From: Arthrobacter sp. APC 3897 | Lineage (GTDB): Bacteria; Actinomycetota; Actinomycetes; Actinomycetales; Micrococcaceae | Length of the DNA stretch: 64,000 nucleotides | Assembly (NCBI RefSeq): GCF_030407495.1 | Contig: NZ_JASDDG010000019.1 | Coordinates: forward strand, 18,065 to 82,064 | Direction of reading: 5' to 3' | In this document: positions 26,311 through 35,812 of the stretch, in pieces | Layout: each line of letters begins with the position of its first letter | Numbering within the stretch: the first letter of the stretch is position 1 | Program-made: the position numbers and the translations under genes | Notes under the pieces: generated by a model | What the model saw: only the letters and a program-made list of their open reading frames with translations | Told to the model about the DNA's origin: nothing | The model's database searches: none

Positions 26311-27429
26311 ATGACTCGAATCAAGCATCTTTCGACCCTGTGTCTGGCCCTCGGACTTGCTGCCGGCATGTCCGCCTGCGCCCCGGCCGGGTCCAACAAT
26401 GCCTCGGAGGACGGCGACGCCGCCGAATGCAACGTGGGGATCTCCATGCCCACGCGCAGCCTGGAACGCTGGATCAACGACGGCGAGGGGCTGGAGGAAA
26501 AACTTGAAGCCCGGGGCTGCACCGTTGACCTGCAGTACGCGGAAGACAAGACCGATCAGCAGATCAGCCAGATCCAGAACCAGGTGGCCGGCGGCGCCAA
26601 GATCCTCGTGGTGGCGGCCATCGACGGCAAGACCCTCGGCCCGACCCTGGAAAGCGCCAAGGACCAGGACGTCACCGTTATTGCCTATGACCGGCTGATC
26701 AACGGCACCGACGCGGTGGACTACTACGCCACCTTCGACAACTACCAGGTGGGCCAGCTGCAGGGCGAGTTCATCGAGGAGGAACTGGGCCTGGCCAACG
26801 GTGAGGGCCCGTACAACCTGGAGCCCTTCGCCGGCAGCCCGGATGACAATAACGCCTCCTTCTTCTTCTCCGGCGCCTGGGACGTGCTGCTGCCCTATGT
26901 GGAAAGCGGCCAGCTGGTGGTGCCCTCGGGCAAGTCGCCGGCGGACAATGACGCCTGGACCTCCATCGGCATCCTGGGCTGGAAGTCAGCGGATGCCCAG
27001 TCGGAGATGGACAACCGCCTGCAGTCCTTCTACACCGGCGGTGACCAGGTCGACGTCGTGCTCTCGCCCAATGACAGCCTGGCGCTGGGCATCGAATCCT
27101 CCCTCCTGGCCGCCGGCTACACGCCCGGCACCGACTGGCCGCTGATCACCGGGCAGGACGCCGACGCCGCCAACATCAAGGCGCTGCTCAACGACCAGCA
27201 GGCCATGACCGTGTGGAAGGACACCCGTGAACTGGGTGCCCAGGTGGACACCATGATCGCCTCGCTGGTGGCCGGGGAAGATCCGGAAGTGAATGACACC
27301 GAGACCTACGACAACGAGGTGAAGGTGGTCCCCACCTACATTCTGGAGCCGCAGGTAGTGGTCAAGGATGACGTGCAGGGCACGCTGGTGGACTCCGGTT
27401 TTGTCTCTGCGGATGAGGTTGGGCTCTAA
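26311..27429 (+). CDS. chvE: Sugar ABC transporter substrate-binding lipoprotein (ChvE/MmsB-type multiple monosaccharide receptor)
   Basis: 372 residues. A signal peptide with a lipobox-like MSAC (Cys23) precedes a type I sugar-binding fold; [24 protein letters not shown] and [27 protein letters not shown] are highly characteristic of the ChvE group, which binds galactose, arabinose, xylose and related sugars. The start at 26311 follows AAAGG. The two following genes supply the ATPase and permease, as in chvE-gguA-gguB loci. A stem-loop lies between this gene and the ATPase gene. Confidence 0.9.
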   Translation: MTRIKHLSTLCLALGLAAGMSACAPAGSNNASEDGDAAECNVGISMPTRSLERWINDGEGLEEKLEARGCTVDLQYAEDKTDQQISQIQNQVAGGAKILVVAAIDGKTLGPTLESAKDQDVTVIAYDRLINGTDAVDYYATFDNYQVGQLQGEFIEEELGLANGEGPYNLEPFAGSPDDNNASFFFSGAWDVLLPYVESGQLVVPSGKSPADNDAWTSIGILGWKSADAQSEMDNRLQSFYTGGDQVDVVLSPNDSLALGIESSLLAAGYTPGTDWPLITGQDADAANIKALLNDQQAMTVWKDTRELGAQVDTMIASLVAGEDPEVNDTETYDNEVKVVPTYILEPQVVVKDDVQGTLVDSGFVSADEVGL

Positions 27430-27450
27430 CCAGCCCCGTTCATTGACCGG

Positions 27451-27481
27451 AAGCGGGGCGCGGCCGGTCCGCGTCCCGCTT
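27451..27481 (+). promoter_or_regulatory. Intercistronic stem-loop after the sugar-binding protein gene
   Basis: Arms 27451-27463 and 27469-27481 pair with one G-U, loop of five. It lies between the receptor stop and the ATPase start and is not followed by a T run. Such hairpins commonly stabilise receptor mRNA or terminate partially, giving more receptor than transporter. Confidence 0.55.
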
Positions 27482-27517
27482 CCCGGGTCTCCAATTCGGC
27501 ACCGAAACGAGAACGGC

Positions 27518-29065
27518 ATGAATGACGTCATCCTCTCCATGGACGGCATTGTGAAGGAGTTCAACGGCATCAAGGCGCTCGACGGCGTTTCCGTGGACAT
27601 TGAACGCGGCGGAGTGCACGCCATCTGCGGCGAAAACGGCGCCGGCAAGTCCACCCTCATGAAGGTGCTCAGCGGCGTGTATCCGCACGGCAGTTTCGAG
27701 GGCAGCATCACGCTGGAAGGCTCGGCGGTGTCCTATTCCACGATCAATGACAGCGAGCGGGACGGGATTGTGATCATCCACCAGGAGCTGGCGCTCAGCC
27801 CGTTCCTGTCCATCGCGGAAAACATCTTCCTGGGCAACGAAGTGTCCCGCGGCGGCGTGATCGACTGGAACCAAACCAACCTGCAGGCCGCAGCCCTGCT
27901 GGAGCGCGTGGGGCTGGATGAAAGCCCGGCCACCAAAATCCTCGAGCTCGGCGTGGGCAAGCAGCAGCTGGTGGAAATCGCCAAGGCGCTGTCCAAGGAA
28001 GTGAAAATCCTGATCCTGGATGAGCCGACGGCGGCGCTGAACGACGGCGACTCCGCGCACCTGCTGGGGCTGATCAACCAGCTCCGAGAACAGGGCATCA
28101 CCTCGATCATCATTTCCCACAAGCTCAACGAGATCCGGGCCATTGCGGACATTGTTACGGTCATCCGCGACGGGCAGACCATCGAAACCTTCCCGGTCGA
28201 GGACACCGACGACATTGAAACCCGCATCATCCGGGCCATGGTGGGCCGGCCGCTGGACAGCCAGTTTCCGGAACGCGAGCCGGACATCGGCGCGGAGAAA
28301 TTCCGGGTCGAGGACTGGACGGTGCACCACCCCGTGGACACGGAGCGCGTCGTCGTCGAATCAGCCTCCTTCAATGTCCACGCCGGAGAAATTGTGGGCT
28401 TTGCCGGGCTGATGGGCGCCGGCCGCACCGAACTGGCGATGAGTATCTTCGGCCGCTCCTGGGGGTCCGGAATTTCCGGACGCGTATATAAGGACGGAAC
28501 CGAAATACACACGCGCACGGTGGGCGAAGCCATCCGCAACGGCCTGGCGTACGTCAGCGAGGACCGCAAACGGTACGGGCTGAACCTCATCGGCAGCGTC
28601 ACCGTCAACGTCTCCGCCGCAGCGCTGCGCAAACTGGCCAAGCTGGGGATCATCGACCGCAACCGCGAGTACGGGGTGGCCGATGATTACCGCCAGCGGA
28701 TGAACATCAAGACCCCCAACGTGTCCTCCCTGGTGGGGAACCTGTCCGGCGGCAACCAGCAGAAAGTTGTGCTCAGCAAATGGATCTATTCCGGTCCGGA
28801 CGTGCTGATCCTCGACGAGCCGACGCGCGGGATTGACGTCGGCGCCAAGTTTGAAATCTACGGAATCATCAACGAGATGGCGGCACAGGGCAAAGCCGTC
28901 ATCGTCATTTCCAGTGAACTGCCGGAGCTGATCGGGCTCGCCGACCGCATCTATACGATCGCCGAAGGCCGGCTCACGGCCGAGGTGCCCCGCGCCGAGG
29001 CAACGCAGGAAGAACTGATGCGCCACATGACCGCCGCCCGGAACCAAGGAGCACAAGCCCCGTGA
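27518..29065 (+). CDS. gguA: Multiple monosaccharide ABC transporter ATP-binding protein
   Basis: 515 residues with two tandem ATPase modules, as in RbsA/XylG/GguA. N-terminal Walker [10 protein letters not shown] (about 37-45) and Walker [12 protein letters not shown]; the C-terminal half has [15 protein letters not shown] and [20 protein letters not shown]. The C-terminal copy lacks an intact Walker A, as is normal for the family. A GTGA overlap couples it to the permease gene. It energises sugar import with the ChvE-type receptor. Confidence 0.93.
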   Translation: MNDVILSMDGIVKEFNGIKALDGVSVDIERGGVHAICGENGAGKSTLMKVLSGVYPHGSFEGSITLEGSAVSYSTINDSERDGIVIIHQELALSPFLSIAENIFLGNEVSRGGVIDWNQTNLQAAALLERVGLDESPATKILELGVGKQQLVEIAKALSKEVKILILDEPTAALNDGDSAHLLGLINQLREQGITSIIISHKLNEIRAIADIVTVIRDGQTIETFPVEDTDDIETRIIRAMVGRPLDSQFPEREPDIGAEKFRVEDWTVHHPVDTERVVVESASFNVHAGEIVGFAGLMGAGRTELAMSIFGRSWGSGISGRVYKDGTEIHTRTVGEAIRNGLAYVSEDRKRYGLNLIGSVTVNVSAAALRKLAKLGIIDRNREYGVADDYRQRMNIKTPNVSSLVGNLSGGNQQKVVLSKWIYSGPDVLILDEPTRGIDVGAKFEIYGIINEMAAQGKAVIVISSELPELIGLADRIYTIAEGRLTAEVPRAEATQEELMRHMTAARNQGAQAP

Positions 29066-30264
29066 CCACCACTACTCCAGAACAGGCGAAGGCACCGCTC
29101 CCGCCGAACCCCAAGAGCTCGAAACGGCGGATGCGCGTTGACCTGCGGCAATACGGCATCCTTGCCGCGCTCGTCGTCATCATTGTGCTGTTCCAGATCC
29201 TCACCGAGGGGCGGCTGCTCTATCCGGGCAACGTCTCCAACCTCATCCAGCAGAACGCCTACGTGCTGATCCTGGCCATCGGCATGGTCATGGTCATCAT
29301 TGCCGGGCACATTGATCTCTCCGTGGGATCCGTGGTGGCCGTGGTGGGCGGTGTTGCGGCGCTGTCCATGAACAACTGGGGTCTGCCGTGGTGGGGAGCC
29401 GTTGTCCTGGCCCTCGCCGTCGGCGCCCTGATTGGTGCGTGGCAGGGATTCTGGGTGGCGTTTGTGGGCATACCGGCGTTCATTGTCACGCTGGCCGGCA
29501 TGCTGATCTTCCGCGGCCTGGCCCTGGTGCTGCTCTCCGGCGGCACCGTCAGCGGCCTGCCCCGGCCCTATGTGGCGATCGGCTCCGGCACGCTGCCCTC
29601 CACCGGAACACCGGACCTGATCACCCTGGGGATCGGCGCCGTTGCGTCGGTGGCCGTGATTGTGCAGCAGCTGAAGAGCCGCGCGGACCTGCAGCGGCTG
29701 GGACTGCCGCGCGAGCAGGCCCTGTCCTTCTGGTTCAAGATTGCCGTGGCCGTGGTGGCCATCATGTACCTGTGCTACCTGCTGGCCTACAACCGGGGGA
29801 CTCCCATCATCCTGGTCATCCTGGCCGTGCTGGTGCTGGCGTACTCCTTCCTGCTGACCCGCACCGTGTTTGGCCGGCACATTTACGCCATGGGCGGGAA
29901 CCTGAATGCGGCCATGATGTCCGGCGTGAAGACGCAGTGGGTGAACTTCTTCATTTTCGTGAACATGGGCTTCCTGGCCGGGCTGGCCGGCGTGGTCAGC
30001 ACGGCGCGCGCCGGGGGAGCGGTGGCCTCGGCCGGCGGCGGCTATGAGCTGGACGCGATTGCCGCCGTGTTCATTGGCGGTGCGTCGGTGCAGGGCGGCG
30101 TGGGGACTGTCATTGGCGCGGTGATCGGCGGCCTGGTGATGGGCGTGCTGAACCAGGGCCTGTCCATCCTGTCCGTGGACGCCGCCTGGCAGCAGGTGAT
30201 CAAGGGCCTGGTGCTGCTCCTCGCGGTGGCGTTTGGGTTCAGCCGGCGGAAGGGTGCGCGCTAG
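29062..30264 (+). CDS. gguB: Multiple monosaccharide ABC transporter permease
   Basis: 400 residues, about ten membrane helices. [27 protein letters not shown] (about 65-91) and [29 protein letters not shown] near 340-370 are hallmarks of the RbsC/XylH/GguB permease family. GTG start within a GTGA overlap; AAGGAG lies ten bases upstream. It ends the operon and is followed by a strong terminator. Confidence 0.93.
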   Translation: MTTTTPEQAKAPLPPNPKSSKRRMRVDLRQYGILAALVVIIVLFQILTEGRLLYPGNVSNLIQQNAYVLILAIGMVMVIIAGHIDLSVGSVVAVVGGVAALSMNNWGLPWWGAVVLALAVGALIGAWQGFWVAFVGIPAFIVTLAGMLIFRGLALVLLSGGTVSGLPRPYVAIGSGTLPSTGTPDLITLGIGAVASVAVIVQQLKSRADLQRLGLPREQALSFWFKIAVAVVAIMYLCYLLAYNRGTPIILVILAVLVLAYSFLLTRTVFGRHIYAMGGNLNAAMMSGVKTQWVNFFIFVNMGFLAGLAGVVSTARAGGAVASAGGGYELDAIAAVFIGGASVQGGVGTVIGAVIGGLVMGVLNQGLSILSVDAAWQQVIKGLVLLLAVAFGFSRRKGAR

Positions 30265-30286
30265 GTTCCGCAGTTCCAGAACGACG

Positions 30287-30323
30287 ACGGCGGCCGTCTC
30301 CTTCGGGAGGCGGCCGCCGTTTT
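30287..30323 (+). terminator. Strong intrinsic terminator of the sugar transport operon
   Basis: 15-base arms (30287-30301 and 30306-30320) closing a TTCG tetraloop with one wobble pair, followed by a short T run. A UUCG loop on a C-G pair is exceptionally stable in RNA. Confidence 0.85.
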
Positions 30324-30426
30324 GCCGCCGGGGCCGCTCCGCAGGAGTTGGAGTGAGGTCCGGCCCCGAATATGTCGCGCCGATCCGGCGTTTTTGACGC
30401 CGTTTTTCACTATCCGGAATGCTGCG

Positions 30427-30477
30427 TTGCTTCGGGGTGTGATGCTGATTACAGTTTCTGAACCAAGCACTACAGAA
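30427..30477 (+). promoter_or_regulatory. Putative promoter and operator of the aromatic-degradation operon
   Basis: TTGCTT (30427-30432), 17-base spacer, TACAGT (30450-30455), followed one base later by a 21-base element (30457-30477) with TCTG and CAGAA ends and an AAGCACT core. The same element sits at the same distance from the -10 box upstream of the IclR gene (43454-43474), with 18 of 21 bases identical. It overlaps the expected transcription start, as for a repressor site. Confidence 0.55.
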
Positions 30478-30563
30478 ACACCCTGTTTCGACGTCGTTCG
30501 GAGCTGGGATTGACCGTAGGTCCCCCACGGCCCATCACCTTCGAAGGAAGATTGGTACATCAC

Positions 30564-31562
30564 ATGCGAGCTCTTTCCACGCGCCGGCGCCAGCGCGGTT
30601 ACGCCGTCGTAGCCGCTGTTGCGCTGACTCTTTCCGTCAGCGCCTGCACCGAATCAGCGGCCTCTGACTCCGCCCAGGTTGAATCATTGACTGTTGGCAG
30701 CACCACCAGCCTGGCCGGGGTGGGTGTCCGCAACGCCATTTCCGGCGGCAAGTTCGAAGATGCCGGACTGACGGTGTCAGCCACGGGCATCAAATCCGGC
30801 AATGACGCCGTGCCCCAGCTGCTCAGCGGCGATCTGCAGATTGCCCAGGTTGACACCACAACCGCAATGCAGGCCATTGAAAAGGGAATTCCGATCAAGA
30901 TTCTTGCCGCAGCCGGTGTCCAGTCCACTGACGGAGCCGACGGCGATCCGTCCACCGGCAGCGTGCTGGTCACCCCGGACAGTGACATCAAGACGGCTGC
31001 TGACCTGACCGGAAGGAACGTGGGAGTACCGGCCATCAACAACCAGATCTGGATGAATATCCAGGTGGTGGTCGATGAGGCCGGCGGCGATTCCTCACAG
31101 GTGAAGTTTATTGAAATCCCGGGCCCGCAGGCCGTTGACCTGCTGCTCAAGGGAGACGTGGACGCAACCACCGCGTCGGAGCCCCTGGCATCGGCGACGG
31201 TGGCTGAGGGGAAGGCGCGGCTCATCCACAGCACGGACATTCCCGGCGGCAAGGGCGAGCCGAGCTCGGTGTACATCGCCACCACGGAATTCATCGCGCA
31301 GAATCCCGAGACCCTGAAGAAGTTTGTCTCCGCGGTGTACGCCGGCCAGGACGAAGTCAATAAGGACAAGGAACTGGGCAAGAAGATTGCCGTGGAACAG
31401 CTGGGCTACAAGACCGAACAGCTTTCCCAGGCCTTCATCCTGGACTACGGAACCAGTGCCATTGATCCGGAGCAGCTCGGCTCGGTGGCCGAGACCGCAG
31501 TGAAGTACGGAATCCTCGGTGAGGTTCCGGATCCGGCCACCCTCCTGGCGGACGTCCAGTGA
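30564..31562 (+). CDS. NMT1/SsuA-type ABC transporter substrate-binding lipoprotein
   Basis: 332 residues. Signal peptide with lipobox VSAC (Cys28) and an SsuA/ThiY-like binding fold: LTVGSTTSLAGVGVRNAISGGKFEDAGL and later DLTGRNVGVPAINNQIWMNIQ. Receptors of this class bind sulfonates, nitrate, thiamine precursors, taurine or aromatic acids. The ribosome binding site is distant (GAAGGAAG about 14 bases upstream), so translation may be modest. It heads an operon of transporter plus ring-cleavage-pathway enzymes, so the ligand is probably an aromatic acid or related compound. Confidence 0.87.
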   Translation: MRALSTRRRQRGYAVVAAVALTLSVSACTESAASDSAQVESLTVGSTTSLAGVGVRNAISGGKFEDAGLTVSATGIKSGNDAVPQLLSGDLQIAQVDTTTAMQAIEKGIPIKILAAAGVQSTDGADGDPSTGSVLVTPDSDIKTAADLTGRNVGVPAINNQIWMNIQVVVDEAGGDSSQVKFIEIPGPQAVDLLLKGDVDATTASEPLASATVAEGKARLIHSTDIPGGKGEPSSVYIATTEFIAQNPETLKKFVSAVYAGQDEVNKDKELGKKIAVEQLGYKTEQLSQAFILDYGTSAIDPEQLGSVAETAVKYGILGEVPDPATLLADVQ

Positions 31563-32443
31563 CGCTGAGTACCTCACCCAGCGCTGCGCCCCCGCAGACG
31601 CCGGCCTCCTACTCCGGTACCGGCGCAAAATCGCGGCGCATCAGTTCGCGCCCCGCGCCGGGCCGGCCCGGAGGGACTCATGCCCGGCTCCGCACCGTCC
31701 GGTGGCAGGTGACGGCGGTCCTGGCTGTTCTTCTGGTCTGGCAGCTGGCGGCCGTAACCTCGGACGGCAGCCTGCCGGGTCCGCTCCAGGTCGCCTCCGC
31801 CCTGGCCGGACTGTGGGGAACCGGCGCCTACTGGACCGCCGTGCTGACTACCCTCAAAGTATGGGCGCTCGGCCTGGCCATCTGCACCGTCATCGGCATC
31901 CCGCTGGGACTCCTGATCGGCATCTCCCTCAATGCCACCCGGAGCACCCGGTGGGTAATCGATTTCTTTCGGACCATCCCCACCATTGCGCTGCTTCCGC
32001 TGGTGCTGCTGCTCTTTGGCCCCAGCATCCGGATGGAGGTTACTCTGATTGTCCTCTCAGCCGTGTGGCCGCTCATGATTCAGTCCATGTATGCGGTCAA
32101 GCAGGTGGAACCGGTCCTGAAATGGGTCACCAAAGTCTTCCGGGTGTCCCGCCGCGACCGCATCCGTTTCCTGTGGGCGCCCAGTGTCACCCTGCTGGTC
32201 ACCACCGGTATGCGGCTGGCTGCCACCATTGCCCTGCTGATGACCGTCAGCGCCGAGTACATCGGCGGTGCGGCGGGTCTTGGCAAGCAACTCTCGATCT
32301 CCGAGCAGGCGTTCCAGCGCCCCGAGGTCATCGCCTACGCTCTCACCGCCGGAATCATCGGCCTGGGCGTCAACATGCTGATCATCTTCGTCCAACGCCG
32401 CCTGCTGTGGTGGCATCCGATCATCCGGGGGGAGCGCGCCTGA
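31559..32443 (+). CDS. SsuC-type ABC transporter permease
   Basis: 294 residues; about six membrane helices after a polar 45-residue N-terminus. The coupling loop EPVLKWVTKVFRVSRRDRIRFLWAPS followed by TTGMRLAATIALLMTVSAEYIGGAAGLGKQL matches the SsuC/TauC permease family. GTG start overlapping the receptor stop (GTGA). It is the first of two non-identical permeases, so the channel may be a heterodimer. Confidence 0.88.
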   Translation: MTLSTSPSAAPPQTPASYSGTGAKSRRISSRPAPGRPGGTHARLRTVRWQVTAVLAVLLVWQLAAVTSDGSLPGPLQVASALAGLWGTGAYWTAVLTTLKVWALGLAICTVIGIPLGLLIGISLNATRSTRWVIDFFRTIPTIALLPLVLLLFGPSIRMEVTLIVLSAVWPLMIQSMYAVKQVEPVLKWVTKVFRVSRRDRIRFLWAPSVTLLVTTGMRLAATIALLMTVSAEYIGGAAGLGKQLSISEQAFQRPEVIAYALTAGIIGLGVNMLIIFVQRRLLWWHPIIRGERA

Positions 32444-33201
32444 TGAACACCCTGAAAAAAATTGCCTGGGAACTCTGGCTCCCGATCGTGCTCATTACCC
32501 TGTGGCTGGTCCTGTCCGCCGGGAGCACCTCCTTCTACTTCCCTCCGCTGTCCAAGATCATGGAGCAGTTCGTCCACATCTGGTTCTTCGACGGGATTGT
32601 CAGCGATCTCCTCCCGAGCCTGCAGCGGATTCTGCTGGGATTCCTGCTGGCCGTGGTTGTGGGCGTGGGCGGCGGCGTTCTGCTGGGACTGCTGCGGCGC
32701 ACGGAAGAGGCACTCCGCCCCCTCCTGGAACTGCTGCGGTCAACCCCCGGGGTTGCCCTGCTGCCCATCGCCACCCTCTTCCTGGGCGTGGGCCAGGAAA
32801 TGAAACTTTTCATGATTGCCCTGGCCTGCACCTGGCCCATCCTCCTGAACACGATTGACGGTGTGCGCTCGGTGGAACCCGTTCTGCTGCAGGTGGCCAA
32901 AAGCTACCGGCTGACGCTGCTGCAGCGTATCCGCTTCATCTACATTCCCAACGCCGCCCCGCAGATCTTTGCCGGGGGACGATTGTCGCTGGCCATCGCC
33001 GCCGTCGTCATGGTTGTGACCGAAATGATTGGATCGCCCGGGGGCGTTGGCTACTTCGTCCTCAACGCCCAGCGGAACTTCGACCTCCTGAGCATGTGGA
33101 CAGGCATCATCATGCTGGGCCTGCTCGGGTACCTCCTGAACTTTGCCTTCCGACTGGCCGAGAACCGCATCCTCCGCTGGCACCACATCAAGAACGCTTA
33201 G
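32443..33201 (+). CDS. SsuC-type ABC transporter permease (second subunit)
   Basis: 252 residues with about six membrane helices; the coupling region reads EPVLLQVAKSYRLTLLQRIRFIYIPNAAPQIFAGGRLSLAIAAVVMVVTEM. Its start shares bases with the previous stop (TGATG). Similar in family to the upstream permease but clearly diverged. The same frame is open far upstream across the first permease gene; that extension is a shadow. Confidence 0.88.
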   Translation: MNTLKKIAWELWLPIVLITLWLVLSAGSTSFYFPPLSKIMEQFVHIWFFDGIVSDLLPSLQRILLGFLLAVVVGVGGGVLLGLLRRTEEALRPLLELLRSTPGVALLPIATLFLGVGQEMKLFMIALACTWPILLNTIDGVRSVEPVLLQVAKSYRLTLLQRIRFIYIPNAAPQIFAGGRLSLAIAAVVMVVTEMIGSPGGVGYFVLNAQRNFDLLSMWTGIIMLGLLGYLLNFAFRLAENRILRWHHIKNA

Positions 33202-33210
33202 GAAAAGACT

Positions 33211-34032
33211 ATGAACCAGCCAACCGCCACCCGAAAATTCCCGGAGCCCCGCACCGCGGGCGAAACGCTGCTTTCCGTCCGCAGCCTCGGTAAAAGCTAC
33301 GGCGCCCACCAGGTTCTCGGTGACATCAGCGTGGACGTTCGCACCGGAGAATTCCTGTGCATCGTGGGGCCCTCCGGGGCGGGAAAGACAACCCTGCTGC
33401 AGTGCCTGTCCGGGCTGATTCCGCCGTCCTCAGGATCCGTATCCCTCCGCGGCGTTGAAGTGAACGAGCCGCCCGCCGAAATGGCCATTGTCTTCCAGGA
33501 CTACTCGCGGTCGCTGATGCCCTGGCTGTCCGTCCTGGACAACGTTTCCCTGCCGCTGCGTTCCACCAAGATGCCCAAGGCAGACATCAAGAAGAAGGCG
33601 ACGGCGGCGCTGGAGGAAGTGGGCCTGGCCGGGCACCTGGACAAGTACCCCTGGCAGCTCTCCGGCGGCATGCAGCAGCGTGTGGCCATTGCCCGGGCAC
33701 TTGCCTTCGAGCCGGAAATCGTCCTGATGGATGAACCCTTTGCCTCAGTGGACGCACAGACGCGCTCAGACCTGGAAGACCTGACCCTGAGGCTCAAGCA
33801 GCATCTGGGCATCACCATTGTGCTTGTCACCCACGACATTGATGAGGCGGTGTACCTGTCAGACCGCGTCCTGGTCCTGGGCGGAAAGCCCACCGAGGTT
33901 GTTGACCTGATTGAAACCCACCTTGGCGATGACCGGGACCAAATCAGCACCAAGTCCACCGCACAGTTTGCGGAGCTGCGTGCCAAGGTCTACCAGGAAA
34001 TCCGGACCCAGCCGGCTCCGGGACAGGCATGA
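33211..34032 (+). CDS. SsuB/TauB-type ABC transporter ATP-binding protein
   Basis: 273 residues. Walker A GPSGAGKTT (about 51-59), signature LSGGMQQRVAIARAL, Walker B IVLMDEPFASVD and the switch His in LVTHDIDEA. The start follows AGGAAAAG. The stop overlaps the hydratase gene (ATGA), tying transporter and enzymes into one transcript. Confidence 0.92.
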   Translation: MNQPTATRKFPEPRTAGETLLSVRSLGKSYGAHQVLGDISVDVRTGEFLCIVGPSGAGKTTLLQCLSGLIPPSSGSVSLRGVEVNEPPAEMAIVFQDYSRSLMPWLSVLDNVSLPLRSTKMPKADIKKKATAALEEVGLAGHLDKYPWQLSGGMQQRVAIARALAFEPEIVLMDEPFASVDAQTRSDLEDLTLRLKQHLGITIVLVTHDIDEAVYLSDRVLVLGGKPTEVVDLIETHLGDDRDQISTKSTAQFAELRAKVYQEIRTQPAPGQA

Positions 34033-34862
34033 GCGTCCAGACCGTACAGGGCCCGGAAGCGGGACAGGGGAACGCCCGGCTTGATGAGCAAACCATCATC
34101 GGCATTGCCGACGAGCTGGTCGAAGCGGGCAGGACCCGGATCCCGGTGCCCCGCCTGACGGCACGGTATCCGGACATGACTGTGGAGGATTCCTACCGGG
34201 TCCAGAATCTGTGGAAGCAGCGGAGCCAGGACGCCGGGCGCAAGCTGGCGGGCCGGAAGATCGGCCTCACCTCCCGCGCCATGCAGCTGGCCACCGGAAT
34301 TACCGAACCGGATTACGGCATCATCTTCAGCGACATGATCCTGGAAAACGGCTGCACCGTCCGGTGGGACCAGTACAGCTTTCCCCGGGTTGAGGTGGAG
34401 CTGGCCTTCGTCCTCAACCGGGACCTGGCCGGCCCCGGCGCCACCATTTTCGACGTCCTGGACGCCACCGAGTATGTGGTGCCGGCGCTGGAAATCCTGG
34501 ATTCCCGGATCGAGATGGAGGGGAGAACCATCGTGGACACCATTGCCGACAACGCGGCCATGGGAGCCATGGTCCTGGGCGGCAACCCCGTCCGTCCCCG
34601 GGACATGGACCTGCGCTGGGTTTCAGCCATCCTCCACCGGAACCAGAGCATTGAGGAAACCGGTGTCGCGGCCGGCGTCCTGGGCCACCCCGCAGCCGGC
34701 GTGTACTGGCTTGCCAACAAAATCGCCCCTCACGGCGACCTGCTCAAGGCCGGCGACATTATCCTGGCCGGTTCTTTTACCCGGCCCATGCCGGTGCACC
34801 GGGGCGACACCGTCTTTGCCGACTACGGAACGCTGGGAACCGTCACATGCCGCTTCGAGTAA
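34029..34862 (+). CDS. 2-oxo-hept-3-ene-1,7-dioate hydratase / 2-hydroxypentadienoate hydratase family
   Basis: 277 residues, matching HpcG/HpaH and MhpD-like hydratases. The FAH-fold metal site is in the FPRVEVELAFVL segment (about 118-129), and the GRKIGLTSRAMQ and LPDYGIIFSDM-like region (about 76-103, read here as ITEPDYGIIFSDM) is typical. It adds water to a 2-hydroxydienoate made by ring cleavage, giving the substrate for the aldolase encoded next, whose start lies inside its last codons. Whether the natural substrate is the C7 diacid (homoprotocatechuate route) or a C5 acid (hydrolytic meta route) cannot be decided from sequence; the hydrolase in the operon favours the latter. Confidence 0.85.
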   Translation: MSVQTVQGPEAGQGNARLDEQTIIGIADELVEAGRTRIPVPRLTARYPDMTVEDSYRVQNLWKQRSQDAGRKLAGRKIGLTSRAMQLATGITEPDYGIIFSDMILENGCTVRWDQYSFPRVEVELAFVLNRDLAGPGATIFDVLDATEYVVPALEILDSRIEMEGRTIVDTIADNAAMGAMVLGGNPVRPRDMDLRWVSAILHRNQSIEETGVAAGVLGHPAAGVYWLANKIAPHGDLLKAGDIILAGSFTRPMPVHRGDTVFADYGTLGTVTCRFE

Positions 34863-35665
34863 CTCCCGATCCCTCCTTTAAGACACTCATTGAGGAAACG
34901 GACCGCACCGTCACCGGCATGTTCCTGTGCAGCGGCGATGCCACAGCGGCGGAAATCTGTGCCGGATCCGGGCTGGACTACCTCCTCATCGACGCCGAAC
35001 ACGGTCCGATGGGGCTCGAGTCCATTCTGGCCCAGCTCCGCGCCATCGCAGGCTCTCCCGCAGTGTCAGTGGTCCGGGTTCCGGTCAATGACCCGGTCAT
35101 CATCAAGCAGGTCCTTGACCTGGGCGCCCAGTCACTGATTGTGCCCATGGTCAACACCGCGGAGCAGGCGGCCGACGCGGTCCGCTCCGTCCGCTACGCA
35201 CCGCTGGGCCACCGGGGAGTCGGCGCTGCACTTGCCCGGTCCGCCCGCTGGAACCGGATACCGGATTACCTGCAGCGCGCTGATGAACTGATTACCGTGC
35301 TGGTGCAGATCGAATCCTCGGAAGCCGTGGCCAACGCCGGCGAGATCGCCCGCGTGGACGGCATCGACGGCGTCTTCATTGGCCCTTCGGACCTCGCTGC
35401 GACCATGGGACTGCTTGGCCGGCAGCAGCACCCGGACGTGACGGCGGCCGTGGTGGACACCATCAGGGCGGTGAAGAGCGCCGGCAAGATCGCAGGCGTC
35501 AACGCATTTGTCCCCGCCCAGGCACGGATGTATATCGATGCCGGTGCCGACTTCGTGAATGTTGGCGCTGATGTCTCCGTCCTGGCCCGCGGAACCGAGG
35601 CACTGGCTGCCGAGTTTGCGGACCTGTCCGCCGGCGGCGTCTACACGGCGCCGGAGAGCTATTAG
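34847..35665 (+). CDS. HpcH/HpaI family class II aldolase (4-hydroxy-2-oxo acid aldolase)
   Basis: 272 residues. DYLLIDAEHGPMGLE carries the catalytic His and metal-proximal residues; VQIESSEAVANAGEIARVDGIDGVFIGPSDLAATMG supplies the metal-binding Glu and Asp. HpaI-type enzymes split 4-hydroxy-2-oxo acids to pyruvate plus an aldehyde. The ATG at 34847 overlaps the hydratase gene by 16 bases, and the two steps are sequential in meta-cleavage pathways. It differs from the CitE-like protein at 1362, which belongs to the CoA-ester branch of the superfamily. Confidence 0.87.
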   Translation: MPLRVTPDPSFKTLIEETDRTVTGMFLCSGDATAAEICAGSGLDYLLIDAEHGPMGLESILAQLRAIAGSPAVSVVRVPVNDPVIIKQVLDLGAQSLIVPMVNTAEQAADAVRSVRYAPLGHRGVGAALARSARWNRIPDYLQRADELITVLVQIESSEAVANAGEIARVDGIDGVFIGPSDLAATMGLLGRQQHPDVTAAVVDTIRAVKSAGKIAGVNAFVPAQARMYIDAGADFVNVGADVSVLARGTEALAAEFADLSAGGVYTAPESY

Positions 35666-35812
35666 CCCGCCCGGTGCACGGAGCCCGTACGGGCAGCTCC
35701 TCCGGACGGCCCAGACGGCGTTTCCAGATACCGGAATGCAGGCTTACCCGTGCACCTGCCGAAGAATAACCTCGCACCTGAACCAAGATCCTCACTGAAA
35801 GGCGGGAACAGC

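Noticed and set aside
31519..32442. Upstream in-frame extension of the second SsuC-type permease
   Set aside because: It lies within the first permease gene in another frame; the permease family N-terminus begins at 32443.
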